Shown here: positions 23,441 through 34,132 of the stretch, piece by piece
Position numbering within the stretch: the first letter of the stretch is position 1
How the letters are laid out: each line of letters opens with the position of its first letter
Assembly: GCA_029204225.1 (NCBI GenBank)
Contig: CM055093.1
Coordinates: forward strand, 24,409,912 to 24,473,911
Source: Diphasiastrum complanatum
Taxonomy: Eukaryota; Streptophyta; Lycopodiopsida; Lycopodiales; Lycopodiaceae
Length of the DNA stretch: 64,000 nucleotides
Reading direction: 5' to 3'
Notes under the pieces: model-generated
Databases searched by the model: none
Told to the model about the DNA's origin: nothing
What the model saw: only the letters and a program-made list of their open reading frames with translations
Made by a program: the position numbers and the translations under genes

Positions 23441-24720
23441 TCAAAGGAATTGGAACTTGGTGGGTGTAGGTTCTCGATGTGGCTGTGGTAATTTAATAAC
23501 AACCTCATCCAGTGTAAAGTCTTTGAACTTCTGTGGAAGGTCAAAAGGTGGGTCCACAAAATGTTCTGGGACTTTAGGAATCATTTGAGGTGATTCTTTA
23601 TCAGACGTGGAAGCTTTGTCGGAGTGTTTGTTGTTTGTCCTCTCTAACAAGGGCTTGATTGGCTGTTTAAGCTTCGCACGCATCTATTTTTGTCGCTCGG
23701 TTAGTTTTGTAGCAATAATGGTATTTTTTTGTAATCAAGATTTTTGTGGTTTTTGAATGGGTGGTGTTGTGGCCTCATTTACCATATCATCGTCGATTGT
23801 ATCCCAGACTTCATTGGGATACGCATCCCAAGTATATACTTTGGTTTTGGGCCTATATGCTTGTGTGTTTGGTACTTTGGATGTTTGTTGGACATGAGCC
23901 AACGGTCCTGGTGACTTGATCTCCTTAGGAATGACTTTGGACGGATAACGTTGAGCATCTAGATAGAGGAGTACATGATCATCCATCATTTTGACATCCT
24001 CCATGGAAAGAATACCTTCTTCCGAAACATGGGCAGTAGATACATTAGGTTCTCCTGGGCACCAAGCTATAGGAATGGGGTCTATCATCATGAGGGAAAT
24101 GATGGGTGTGTCAATGTCCGTAGAAGATGGAAGAATATCCACATCTTCTGCAGCTGTTTCGATACGACATCGATTTGAATCTGCACAGTCCACGGTAGCT
24201 AGTGCATGACCCCAAATGATTATGTATGTGGTTCGTGTATAGTGTCCTTTTGGTTGGATCGGGACACTATCTGATTCATGATATGTTGTAGATGACCAAT
24301 CATCGTAGACTTTGGCGGGATTGACATGGCCATTCGAGTCAACCGTGACTCGTTTATCGTGGTTGCCAAAGGTAATTTTGCTGTTCTTCCAGTCTTGGAC
24401 GACACCGGCCATCTGGAGCCAGGGTGTACCAAGAAGGAGTTTATATGTATTGGCATCTTCTGGTAAGTCTAAGATGACACCATCGATGATAAACTTGACA
24501 CCTGCTATTCGAACTTTGATATTTGATAAATGACCAGTAGGGTAACTCGATGATCAACCATACGAAGTTTATATCATGGTTGATCGAGGGTATGGAAGTC
24601 CCATGACTTTGCCAATGACAAAGCCATTATATTGACGCCTGATCCGCTATCGAGGATAGCGGATACTACGGGATAATCTTTATAGGACAAGGGTAGTGTG
24701 ATGTTATTCCCCTTAGCAAC
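23441..24720 (-). pseudogene. gypsy aspartic protease and protease-RT spacer
   Basis: On the minus strand AILDSGSGVNIM (DSG at plus 24643-24654) is the retropepsin active site that cleaves the polyprotein. After a frameshift, the protein continues as LLLGTPWLQMAGVVQDW, the conserved ILG.PWL flap-end region, and then a long open spacer (24412-23735, 225 codons) rich in Asp and Pro. A further open segment lies at 23683-23441. In-frame stops between 24560 and 24440 are consistent with decay. Confidence 0.8.
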
Positions 24721-25058
24721 ACCTATATTCATCAGATTCATAGGAATCTGAGAAATTTCAGGAATCGCTTATGGTTTTCGCTGTTCATCAGGAATAGGAG
24801 GCAGCTGAAAACTACGATGGATATAACGTTGAAGTCCAGTGAAGGATTTGATAGCACTATGGAATGGCATGGTGAGTTGAGCTTGCAGGAGGTCATAAAA
24901 TACTTCAACTCAGTGGAGGGATTGCTCCTTTTCGGGGATATGAGCTGATAACGGACTATTCATATGTTTTTCCTCTCGCAAAAATTCATCTCGAAATTTG
25001 TTGTATTGTCTTTGTTCCACGTTTGGGTCTAGGTAATCTTTTGGTGCTGTGGAGGCCG

Positions 25059-25398
25059 TCAAATGGCTTCCATGTGGGTCAGCTGATTGTCCCTGGTTTT
25101 GCTGCTGATCGTATTGTTGGTGTTGTGCTCTAGTAAGAACTCTAACAGGTTCGGATGTGATATGACGTGTTGGAAGGATCCTGTTAGGTTGTTTAGGACA
25201 GTCTTTAAAGCTGTGTTTGCGAACACAGTCGGGACATTATGCATGGTATTGGTTTTTAACTTTACAGTCAGCCATGAAATGTCATGTTTCGCCACAGATA
25301 AAGCAGTGGTTGCTCATGGGTTCGGTGGCAATAACGTAACCATCTTGGATGACTAGCTGGGTTGGGTTGTCTTGTGGTGTGGAATACTCAGCTTGTTT
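25059..25398 (-). pseudogene. gypsy gag C-terminus with two zinc knuckles
   Basis: The gag frame continues past the stop at about 25399. CFICGET.HFMADC (CX2CX4HX4C) and CPDCVRKHSFKDC (CX2CX3HX4C) are nucleic-acid-binding knuckles of the nucleocapsid. One TGA lies inside the first knuckle and one TAA just before the second. Each is explained by a single C-to-T change (CGA to TGA, CAA to TAA). Confidence 0.8.
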
Positions 25399-26850
25399 TC
25401 ACGAGCATGAGTTGTCGGTTTGATACTGGTGATTGCTAGATGATGGAATTGATGTATCAGGATGATATGATTGATCGTAGGAGTTTTCTACCAGGTGTGT
25501 GTGTGTAGACTCTCGAGGATGTCTATTTTTTTGTGCTCCTAGATCCTGTTGTCCTCGTGGTGGTGGTCCTAAGATTGCCAGCTGTTGTTGAGGTTGATGT
25601 CTAGGTGGTCTGGGCAACTCTTGTATATGGATCTGGTTGTTTCGTGGTGGATAGAACGTGTGTTGTTGCTGTGAAACAAATGGTTGTCGAGGAGGTTGAT
25701 AATGTCTTCCTGACTGGTTGTGAGACTGATTCCTCGGGTTATAATAACAATAAAGGGAGGTTTGCCCCATAAAGTCACATATTTCACATTTGATCAAGGA
25801 GGTATCTGGGACCGGTTGGTATGAAGGGCACTCATTGCCAGTGTGTGTACCTCGGCAGTGAGGGCACCACGTGTTCTCTCGCCTATGATGGATTTGGCCA
25901 GTGGGTAACTGACCTAGCATCGAACTTTGGATAGACTTAAGAGTGTTTTGAAACTCTTTGGTGAGTTTCTCCATCTGTTGTTGGTGTTGCTGATTAAGCA
26001 ACTCCATCTGTGTTTTCCATAACTGTTCTCGTGTGCCATTGTTTGTTCGAGCTTCTTGGACAGCATGATGTGCTCTTCGTTCTCGTGGTTCCTCAACATA
26101 TGAGCCCTCGTCTTTTTCTCGAATGGCAGCAGACATGGCTTGTTTCAATGATGTATATTCATCATTGGAACGAAGTTCACGTCTGATCCATTGGGGAAGT
26201 CCAATGAGAAACCAAATGATGAGCATGGACTCGGTAGGTTGCTCTTGTACCTGACTTTTTAATCGTTTAAATCGTTCGATATAGTCATGTACTTTTTCGT
26301 CTTTTGTCATTTTGATATTACTTAGTTTGACAAAAGGACTTTCGATCAAGCGAAAAGGCTTGAACTGTTTGACAAATGCCTCTTTCAAGAGTAACCAGTC
26401 ATGTTTATCTTCACAATCAAGGTTAAAAAACCACTCTCGTGCTCGATCGATCATGGTCATCGAGAAGAGCTGTACCATGGCCTCTGGTGTTGTCTCGTCG
26501 TAGACGTCACATGCATTTTCAAAGACTTGGAGAAATCGCTGAGGATCAGTGTTACCATCGTACTTAGGTAAGTCTAGCTTTGGGGTCCTTTTTTCAATAC
26601 GTGGAACATTATTTGCGAAAGCTCCGTTTAAGTGAGTTCGTGCATGGGATGATTCGGCAGCATGGAATTGTGGTCGCTCGTAAGGAGCTTCATAACGCGT
26701 AGGTTCCCATCTGTCGAATGAGTTTATGGGTAGCTCTTGGACTTGGGATCTCATCCTTGAATACTTGTTAAATTGAGCATGTTCAGTAGATGGTGAGACC
26801 ATCTTTGGTGGATAGTCCTCTGTAGTATTCAGATCGTTAGGGCGATCCAT
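25399..26850 (-). CDS. gypsy gag polyprotein (open, 483 codons)
   Basis: This is the longest intact frame of the element. It starts at ATG 26848-26850 (MDRPNDLNT). A retrotransposon gag domain occupies about residues 95-235 (KLDLPKYDGNTDPQRFLQVF ... AREWFFNL ... LKEAFVKQF ... HDYIERFKRLKSQ). A charged coiled region follows, then a Gln/Pro/His-rich C-terminal part with an additional Cys/His cluster (WCPHCRGTHTGNECP, then CEICDFMG). Gag forms the cytoplasmic particle that packages element RNA. The frame is closed by a TGA at 25399 that looks like a mutated Arg codon; the ancestral gag ran into the knuckles at 25059-25398. Confidence 0.88.
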   Translation of the reverse strand: MDRPNDLNTTEDYPPKMVSPSTEHAQFNKYSRMRSQVQELPINSFDRWEPTRYEAPYERPQFHAAESSHARTHLNGAFANNVPRIEKRTPKLDLPKYDGNTDPQRFLQVFENACDVYDETTPEAMVQLFSMTMIDRAREWFFNLDCEDKHDWLLLKEAFVKQFKPFRLIESPFVKLSNIKMTKDEKVHDYIERFKRLKSQVQEQPTESMLIIWFLIGLPQWIRRELRSNDEYTSLKQAMSAAIREKDEGSYVEEPRERRAHHAVQEARTNNGTREQLWKTQMELLNQQHQQQMEKLTKEFQNTLKSIQSSMLGQLPTGQIHHRRENTWCPHCRGTHTGNECPSYQPVPDTSLIKCEICDFMGQTSLYCYYNPRNQSHNQSGRHYQPPRQPFVSQQQHTFYPPRNNQIHIQELPRPPRHQPQQQLAILGPPPRGQQDLGAQKNRHPRESTHTHLVENSYDQSYHPDTSIPSSSNHQYQTDNSCS

Positions 26851-27039
26851 GATAGCTCGTAGAGTGTTATAGGATGGTGGAAATAAACTCGTGCACTATG
26901 GGTACGGTGAATACGGATGTCAGAATGTGGGTGTTGTGGTCTGTTACCGGTTGATTTCGGTTGGGGGTGGTCGATGGAGGTCATTTGAAGGTCGTAAATC
27001 ATAATATTACGGTCTACTGCAATTTGTTAAGGACAGATG

Positions 27040-27540
27040 TGCATCGGTTGGAACTTGAGTGAGGTTCCGGTTGCAGTTGAAATTTGACAAGGTTACGGCT
27101 CCGGTTGAGATTGGAAGTAGGCCGTCGGTTGAGAGGAGACTGTGTCCTCTGGTTGAGATTCAAGAGCAGTGTTCCGGTTGAGATTTGAGCAGAGTGCTCC
27201 AGTTGAGATTTGAGAAGGGTACTCCGGTCGAGATCTGAGTAGAGTGTTCCAGTCGAGATCTGAGTAGAGTGTTTCGGTCGAGATTGGACTGAACACTCCG
27301 GTTGAGATGTGATGGCAGTGCTCCGGTCGAGTTTTTTACTGAGCACTTCGGTTGAGATGCGAGCGAAATGCTTCGGTTGAGAATTGATGGTAGTGCTCCG
27401 ATCGAGTTTTTACTGAGCACTTCGATTGAGATGCGAGCGAAATGCTCCGGTTGAGAATTGATGGCAGTGCTCCGGTCAAGTTTTTTTTTTTTTTTTTTTT
27501 TTCTGAGCACTCCGGTTGAGAATTGATGGTTTCATTCGAT
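27040..27540. repeat. Leader repeat array sharing the CGGTTGAGA core
   Basis: It lies between the primer-binding site and gag. About 15-17 diverged units of roughly 28-32 bp carry the plus-strand core CTCCGGT(C/T)GAGAT(C/T)TGA. The CGGTTGAGA core recurs sporadically up to about 27620. A T-run interrupts at 27480-27502. The same core in the same orientation is arrayed downstream of integrase. Confidence 0.85.
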
Positions 27541-27740
27541 CGAGAGGTATGAGGTAGTGGTCCGGCTCCGGTTGAGATTGTGGAGCTCGTCGTGGTGAGG
27601 ATCATGAGACTTCGGTTGAGAAACAAGCAGGACTTCCGTCCAGACCGACGGGATGAGCTCGTCAATGAATGTGTCGGAGCTCTCAGACGATGGTGTCGCA
27701 ACACAGGAGATTGAGATAGGGCTTGGTTGGGCGTGTGTGT

Positions 27741-27758
27741 AGCTGTGGAACGGTGCCA
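27741..27758 (-). promoter_or_regulatory. Primer-binding site of the gypsy element
   Basis: Two bases inside the 5' LTR the minus strand reads TGGCACCGTTCCACAGC. The first ten bases resemble the Asp-tRNA primer site TGGCGCCGTT used by Athila-type elements, with one mismatch. The match to a specific tRNA is inference. Confidence 0.6.
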
Positions 27759-27760
27759 AA

Positions 27761-28859
27761 TGTTCACTTATTCACTGAATCTGTGAACATGTTCTTCTCT
27801 TTTTGCTGCTTATCTCTCTTGGATTACCTCTGTCATTATGGTTCTTTGTGATTATTCTTCTTATTAGAACGTTTACAGAGCAGAAATAATATTCAAGGAT
27901 GCATCACGTATTTCTCAGTTTGTCAGTGGGTAGCTTAAATCCAATACTCAGCTACATGCATACACTAGCCATGCAACCATCTACAGCTCAAACAGATCAA
28001 GATTCAACACAGAGAGCAATTCTACTACTAACTACTGAATCAAAGAACAATCAAGAACTAGAATAGCTATTGAAACCAAAGCCAGATTCAAGAAACAAGA
28101 AACAAGATTTCTAACAGCATTTAACAATCTAGGAATCAAGAAACATACATTACTTGATGTCTAAATTATCCAAGAACATCAAGAACTAGAATGTCAAGAC
28201 TATGCAAGATTTACACCACATTTCCAGCCTCTGTAGTTTACTTGAATGCTGATTTCTACAAGATTCCACAAGCAAGAATTGAAGCTAATCCACAACTAAG
28301 CAAGAACAAGAAACAAGAATCTAGTTAATTCACAAGCAAGGAATCAAGCATGCTCATAGAAATATCACTCAAGATCATTGCCATGAACAAGGAGCTTAGT
28401 GATCTTCAAGAACTCGTGGAGGATCCTCTTTATTAGTTCAAGAGAACTTGAAAATACAATCAAAAGCTCCCTCACAAGAGAGGGGGGTCTTTAAATAAGC
28501 AAGAAGGCTGCCCATGTGGAGCCCATGTGGCAATTCCATTAAATTAGAAATTACATGTGGAATTTGCCCTTCCACTAGAGGTCACCATCAAAAGGTGACT
28601 CACTCTTACTATTTTAAGGGGGTCTACATTTATTACAGCTATTTAAGAAAATGTTACTAGCTCCTACATGGTCATTCCTTCTTTGGGATACACCACGTAG
28701 GCTCACATAGTTAATCATTATCTGCCTAGCTAGTATTTCCTCGGCTCTCACGCTCGGCTCTCAGCTTCTTCTGCTCTCTTCCTTCTGAGACCTCCTCGGT
28801 CATGGGTGAGAGATAACTTATGTCTTCAGCTTGGCTCGGTACTAGAGAATCAGCTAACA
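27761..28859 (-). repeat. 5' LTR of the gypsy element (minus-strand sense)
   Basis: It is 1099 bp and the partner of 15759-16855. Scattered differences between the two copies are visible, mostly transitions (for example GAACACG/GAACATG and TGTCGTT/TGTCATT). This shows time since insertion. The duplication GTATT follows at 28860-28864. Confidence 0.95.
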
Positions 28860-28864
28860 GTATT

Positions 28865-29245
28865 TGAGTGTTTCAAATACTTCTAGGCATTAGTGGAGAA
28901 CCAAACAAATGCCAAGATCAAGATGTTAAGATCTGATCGAGTAGGTGAGTATCGCTCTACTACATTCATTAATTTTTGCAAAGAGCATGAAATCAAGCAA
29001 CAATTTGCACAAGTTCATATACCTCAGCAGAATGGGATAGTAAAAACGAAAAATCGTATGATTGTAGTATCCACTAGAGATATGATGATGCATATGGGAG
29101 CTATAGATTGTTTTTTGGTTGAGGTAGTACACACGACAATTTTCTTGCAGAATAGGAGCCCTAAAGCTGCTATACATAATCATACTCTTGAGGAAACATT
29201 AAGTGGAAAGAAACCAAGAGTAGATGGATTGCAAGTGCTTGAATG
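28865..29245 (+). pseudogene. copia integrase, 3' part after the gypsy insertion
   Basis: The frame resumes with ECFKYF (a stop inside), then LVENQTNAKIKMLRSDRVGEY (catalytic Asp), FCKEHEIKQQF, and PQQNGIVKTKNRMIV, where the usual catalytic Glu of NGVVER(K)NR is replaced: VKTKNR lacks it. LEETLSGKKPRVDGLQVLEC is the usual post-core segment (…GKKP.V..L.VFGC). The block ends where unrelated DNA begins. Confidence 0.85.
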
Positions 29246-30588
29246 TAGGTTATATATAAGGATCACCACATGAAGATCTACCTAAATAATGTTGCATGCA
29301 ATTAAAAGGATATTTGTGGAGCCAAACCACCCAACCAACAAGAAATAGATAGTCAAATTCCTAATCGCTTCACCTCCAAGCCATGGTGATTGAATGCAAG
29401 AGAGGAGAGGATTTCGGCTCTTGAAAACATGAATTTGGAATCAAGAGTAGGGCGAGTTTCACCTGGTTATATAATCTCGAAAAGATAGAAAATATTATCT
29501 TTAGGATCTCTAATTCTATCAAATACAATTGATATCTTATTCTTGCATAATAGCAATCAAACACCATGCAAGTGCTCCATAAGCCCAATTATAGGTCTAG
29601 GCCCTCATAAGATTATTAATTGCAAAACTGGCCAAGCTTGGAATGGTGTGGCGTAACTAACAATCTTATACACTGAAGTACTAGTTATCCATGTCAAAAA
29701 TTATTTTGAATCCCACATATGGGACATGGACGTAACATTCTTCTCCCCTTAAACTACTAGAAAAGATCCTCATTATGCTTTTAACTTTTTTCCACGAATC
29801 ATCATCCTCAATCTGACCTATCTACCTAATTAATCACTCAGAGATAAAACAATTTCTGAATTATTTATCTCTGATTTTGAGTTCTCTTTCAAGTTACGAA
29901 GGTACATTGAGCGATACGTCCTTCGAATGGGGACAATCTTCAACAAATTCAACTTTCATTATCATATAAACTAAATTTTAAGCAATTTATATGAAACACA
30001 AGATGAGTAGTCGACTTATCTCAAAGATCAAGTTCAAAAACTAACAAACCAATTCTTCAACTTTCACATTTACCTAGAAAGTCATTATCCTTAGTCTGAC
30101 TCCGAAGATCGAATAAGTACTTAGAGATGGAACAATTTTCCAATTGTTTATCTCTGCTCTAAAGTGCTATATATGCTTCTAGAAGTACACTAAGCGATAA
30201 ATTTTTCTATTGGGTCTGATTCTCTCCAAATTAGTAATATTACCTTTAGGTAAATTCAATTTACATGAACCATTGAGTGAATCATCACCCACATTGGAGA
30301 TCAATATTCAAAAGTTACAGAATCAAATAATTATAGTCCAAGACTATCTACAATTTCTTGTAGATCTATCATAAATGCTTTTTGGTACAAATACACTTAG
30401 AATTTAAGAAAAAACTAAGGTATAATAATTCAGCCTACCAAAATCTCTAGGAGATCCATCAAGATAATGTTGGATTATTCTACTCTTGAAGTGACTCAAC
30501 CGAATAATCGATCTTTAATCTTCATCCATTCTATTATCGAGTTCTATAGTTCTTTTCGTGTTTCTACATTGTCTGTAGAAATATGCAC
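29246..30588. mobile_element. Foreign block inside copia; possible antisense LTR-element fragment
   Basis: Copia coding is lost after 29245 and resumes at 30589 (NKGIDYEETFAPV). The interval has no protein I recognise. About 29300-29740 looks LTR-like in reverse (minus strand begins TGTTACGTCCATGTCCC near 29736). About 29790-30280 contains two diverged copies of a 274-bp unit (ATCCTCAATCTGAC at 29811 and ATCCTTAGTCTGAC at 30085). Exact ends and a target duplication were not established. Confidence 0.45.
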
Positions 30589-31607
30589 AAAATAAAGGCA
30601 TTGACTATGAGGAGACCTTTGCGCCGGTTTGTAAGTGGAATACTCTACGTCTACTTATTGCTTTAGCTTCACATTTTGGTTGGCCTTTGCATCAGATGGA
30701 TGTGAAATCTGCTTTTCTAAATGGTGAGTTAGAAGAAGAAGTGTTCATGGATCAACCTGAAGGCTTTGTAACGAGGGGACAGGAAAATAAATTATGTCGC
30801 TTGAAGAAAGCGCTTTATGGTCCTAAACAAGCACCACGTGCGTGGTATAGCAGGATTGATGCCTACTTTTGTTTAAAGGGGATGGTGAGAACACATTTTG
30901 ATCCAAATCTATATGTCTTATGCTTTGATGGTATGGTTGCTTTGATTGCTCTTTATGTTGATGACTTGATTATTATGGGAAATAATCAAGAGATGATAGA
31001 CATGATCAAGAAAGACCTCATGGAACAATTCGAGATGACAGATCTCAGCCTGATGCATTACTGCCTTGGAGTAGAAGTGTGGCAAAAAGGACATGAAGTG
31101 GGTTTAACGCAGGTGAAGTATGTCAAAGAGTTGCTGCACAGGTTTAGGTTGCAGGATTGCAAACCATTAAACACTTCTATTGAACCAGGTAAAAAGCTTT
31201 TTAAGCTTGATGAGTCACAGTCATTTGATGCTACGCTATATAGACAGTTAGTAGGGAGCTTGATTTACCTTACCATGACTAGACCAGATATATGCTATGC
31301 TGTTGGCATTGTAAGTCAGTTCATGGTAGCACCTACGAAAACACATTGGAAGGTAGCTAAATGCATTTTGCGCTATGTGAAAGGCACTTCAGAGTATGGC
31401 TTGATTTACAGGAAGCATGATGGTTTACCTGAGTTGTGTGGCTATGTGGATGCGGATTGGGGAGGTGACTATGATGATCGTAGATCCACCACAAGGTATG
31501 TATTCCAGTTTTGTGGTAGTTGCTTTTCCTGGTCTAGTAAGAAGCAAAGTACAATTGCTCTTTCCACCACAGAAGTAGAGTATAAGGCAATGTGTAGTGC
31601 ATCATAA
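30589..31607 (+). CDS. copia reverse transcriptase / RNase H (open segment)
   Basis: A long uninterrupted stretch of copia pol. KWNTLRLLIALASHF and QMDVKSAFLNGELEEEVFMDQPEGF form the first RT block (catalytic Asp in MDVKSAFL), and ALYVDDLIIMGNN is the YVDD active site. KPLNTSIEPGKKLF and YRQLVGSLIYLTMTRPDICYAV form the connection; DADWGGDYDDRRSTTRYVF and SSKKQSTIALSTTEVEYKAM are RNase H motifs. It ends at TAA 31605-31607, in a region usually continuous with the next block. Upstream it is cut off by the foreign block, so the polyprotein is not functional despite this clean stretch. Confidence 0.9.
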
Positions 31608-31905
31608 GAAGCTATATGGTTGAGACAAATCTTGAAAGAAATTGGCATGAAGCAAAAAATCCCACGACTTTACATAGCGACAGTTAGAGTGGCATTCAGC
31701 TAACAAAGAATCCAGTGTTTCATGCGAGAACTAAACACATTGAGATTCAGTATCACTTCATACGTGAGAGGCTGCTGAGTCATGAAATTCATGTTGTTCA
31801 TTGTAGCACAGAAGAACAACTAGCTGATATTTTCACTAAGCCACTTACTGGAGAAAAGTTCGATAAGTTTAGATCAAAGCTTTATGTACTTAAAGTTTGT
31901 TGACT
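31608..31905 (+). pseudogene. copia RNase H C-terminus
   Basis: After the stop, EAIWLRQILKEIGMKQK and, after a frameshift, FHARTKHIEIQYHFIRERL and EEQLADIFTKPLTGEKFDKF complete the canonical copia polyprotein end, closing with a TGA at about 31901-31904. It is directly followed by a purine tract near 31950. Confidence 0.88.
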
Positions 31906-31957
31906 TTAAAGCTATGTATATGACTGTATAAAAAGTAGACTCTACTTTAAGGGAGAG

Positions 31958-32216
31958 AGTTAGAATTAACGTAGAATCACTGTGTTACTGTACTGTGGGT
32001 CCTATCAGTGGATAAGGATCAGTTGGCCTCGCCACGAGGCAAGTCGAAGGGACGCGTGTCCCGCCAACGGTAACCTGGGTCATGCATGGGTTGCCTGAGT
32101 GAACAACTATATGTACAGTGTAATTTCATTTTGGAGAAATACAGTTGCTATGTGAGTTTGCTGTGGAGAGTGTTTTCTTACTGTGTTACTGTGTAGCATG
32201 ATTTGTGTTCCTGTGC
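31958..32216 (+). repeat. copia 3' LTR (approximate limits)
   Basis: The tract AAGGGAGAGA precedes GTTAGAATTAACG, which resembles the common copia LTR start TGTTAGAATT with its first base altered. The LTR probably ends around TGTGCA near 32216, but without the 5' partner the end is not fixed. Confidence 0.5.
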
Positions 32217-32965
32217 AAAGCAAATTCTAAGTCTGAGATGTCTGAAATCTTGTCTGAGAATAGTTGGTATACTCATCTTGTGAAAAATACATTGATCAGC
32301 AACCATCTTGCACCATTGGGCAATCGTGGAATGAGAAGTTATCCAAATCTATCTTTCCAAGAATATTACAATCAAAAGAATAATTATTTCCTTGTTACAA
32401 AAGGGATGACCCTCGAACCAGTTAATGAAGAAAATGAAGCCCGAGCAAAAGCCATTTTTCATAAAAGCCAGCCAGCAAGAAGCGACAAAGGCGAATGTGA
32501 GAAATTTGTTTGCAAGCCGCTGCACAGTTGAGGAAGGGGATATGTGGAGCCTCATGATCCCACATTATCCAAGGTTATTGTTTTATATTGTAAAAATTCT
32601 CAATTTTATACATGTAAATATGCCATAGTGCCTAAATTCATGTAAAGGCCTATTTGCATCTTGTAAACTCACTTTTAAGGTAGAACTCGCGATGTTTTGT
32701 GCGACGTTCTATAGAGACACACAACCGACATCTTAACGGTTGGTAAACGTCATTCAAGGCTAGTGTTCATTCCTATAAGGTTGACACTTCGTGCCATTGT
32801 ACACACGCACAGATTTGAGTATCAATAGAGAGAAGAGAGCCAATTTCTATAAGCTTGAGCGTTCTTCCCCTCTGCCATAGAGATTATTCTCTCTCTTGGG
32901 GAACGATCAAACCTTTTATACTATTTAATTCATTCATTTTGTGGAAATCTATAACAACTAGGCCA

Positions 32966-33013
<48 letters not shown>

Positions 33014-33060
33014 ACATATACATACACACACACACACACATGTGTGTGTGTGTGTGTGTA
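32966..33060. repeat. (CA)n followed by (TG)n microsatellite
   Basis: CA repeats run to about 33040 and switch at ATGT to a TG run. The two halves can therefore fold into a hairpin. Open frames on both strands here are low-complexity artefacts. Confidence 0.95.
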
Positions 33061-34023
33061 TGGAGCTTTTTACACATGTAGTAACCTTAAAAAATAAAAA
33101 ACTTGAATCGCAAAAAACCAATAGGGAAAAAAATTATTAGTTACATGTATCACTTATTTCTTTACAAAATTCAACAATCAAACGACATCGCTCACTTCCT
33201 TAAACTCTATGTCCTTCTCCTAGAACACAAACAAAATATCTAATTTTTGCTTGTTTGGTTAACTTTCAACACACAAACATCAAATAAAACAAACAAAATA
33301 TTGTTTCAAATGCAAGCCAAAACAAGCATGAGCATCCAAACTTATTCTCTTGCACATGACCACTACTCAACACTTAGCCTACATTGCATCGAACCTCTCC
33401 AACGATCTGGATGTATTTCATCATCGTCATCGATGGTCTTCAACAATGATGAAAAAACAAGAAACCCAATCGAAGCTTTTAAAAACTCATCAAAAATGAG
33501 ATTTTGGAGGTCACAATAGCTCCAATTTTGACCAATTTTTTAGTAGCAGCTAACTGGTGAACTTCCCGAACTTCATGATATGTATATGAAGTACATATCA
33601 TGCCAAACACAAGTTGTATGAACCCTCATTGATCCATCGTTGGGCAGCAGGTTCATACATTCCCATTCATCATCTAGAACAACTGATAACCATCATACGT
33701 ATATACGAGATGAATGCACATATATGAAACGAGCAGGACCACATACCGTAGAGTTAAAGCAGATAACTCCAAGCCAAGGAGGGTGCCATCTCTTCCAACC
33801 TTCTTCTCACCGTATAGTAGAAGAAACTCCTTCGAGAACATGCAACATATAGTGGTTTCATAAGAAGTATCGTGGAAGCTCCCTTCCAGCCAAAAATGGT
33901 GGGAAAATATTTTTGAAAAGTATGAAGAAAAGTTGGGTTGGCAAAAAAGTTTTAGGACCCCCAAACCATATATGTTTGTTTATAGCATAATCAAGGGTGG
34001 TAATTTCCGATAAAGAAGAGTCC

Positions 34024-34132
<109 letters not shown>

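Larger units (their letters stand above)
15754..28864 (-). mobile_element. Complete 13.1-kb Ty3/gypsy retrotransposon with extra 3' ORF
   Basis: LTRs 15759-16855 (1097 bp) and 27761-28859 (1099 bp) begin TG and end CA, and identical GTATT duplications flank them at 15754-15758 and 28860-28864. Reading on the minus strand gives 5' LTR, PBS, repeat-rich leader, gag, protease, RT, RNase H, integrase, repeat blocks, an unknown ORF and 3' LTR. The integrase lacks a chromodomain and ends in a GRLRRYYKE-like tail. With the Asp-tRNA-like PBS and the extra 3' ORF, this points to the Athila/Tat side of plant Ty3/gypsy; that lineage call is inference. LTRs differ at scattered positions, and coding frames carry many stops and frameshifts, so it is inactive but structurally whole. 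Confidence 0.92.
15428..32216 (+). mobile_element. Ty1/copia retrotransposon split by a nested gypsy insertion
   Basis: Copia domains lie in the canonical order on the plus strand. GAG-pre-integrase and the start of integrase are at 15428-15758, the rest of integrase at 28865-29245, reverse transcriptase/RNase H at 30589-31905, and a purine tract and 3' LTR from about 31950. The gypsy element 15759-28859 interrupts integrase: the reading ...KEKLR.VF before it resumes as ECFKYF after it, with a GTATT duplication. A second foreign block sits at about 29246-30588. The 5' LTR and gag are not identifiable. The copia insertion must be older than the gypsy insertion inside it. Confidence 0.88.
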
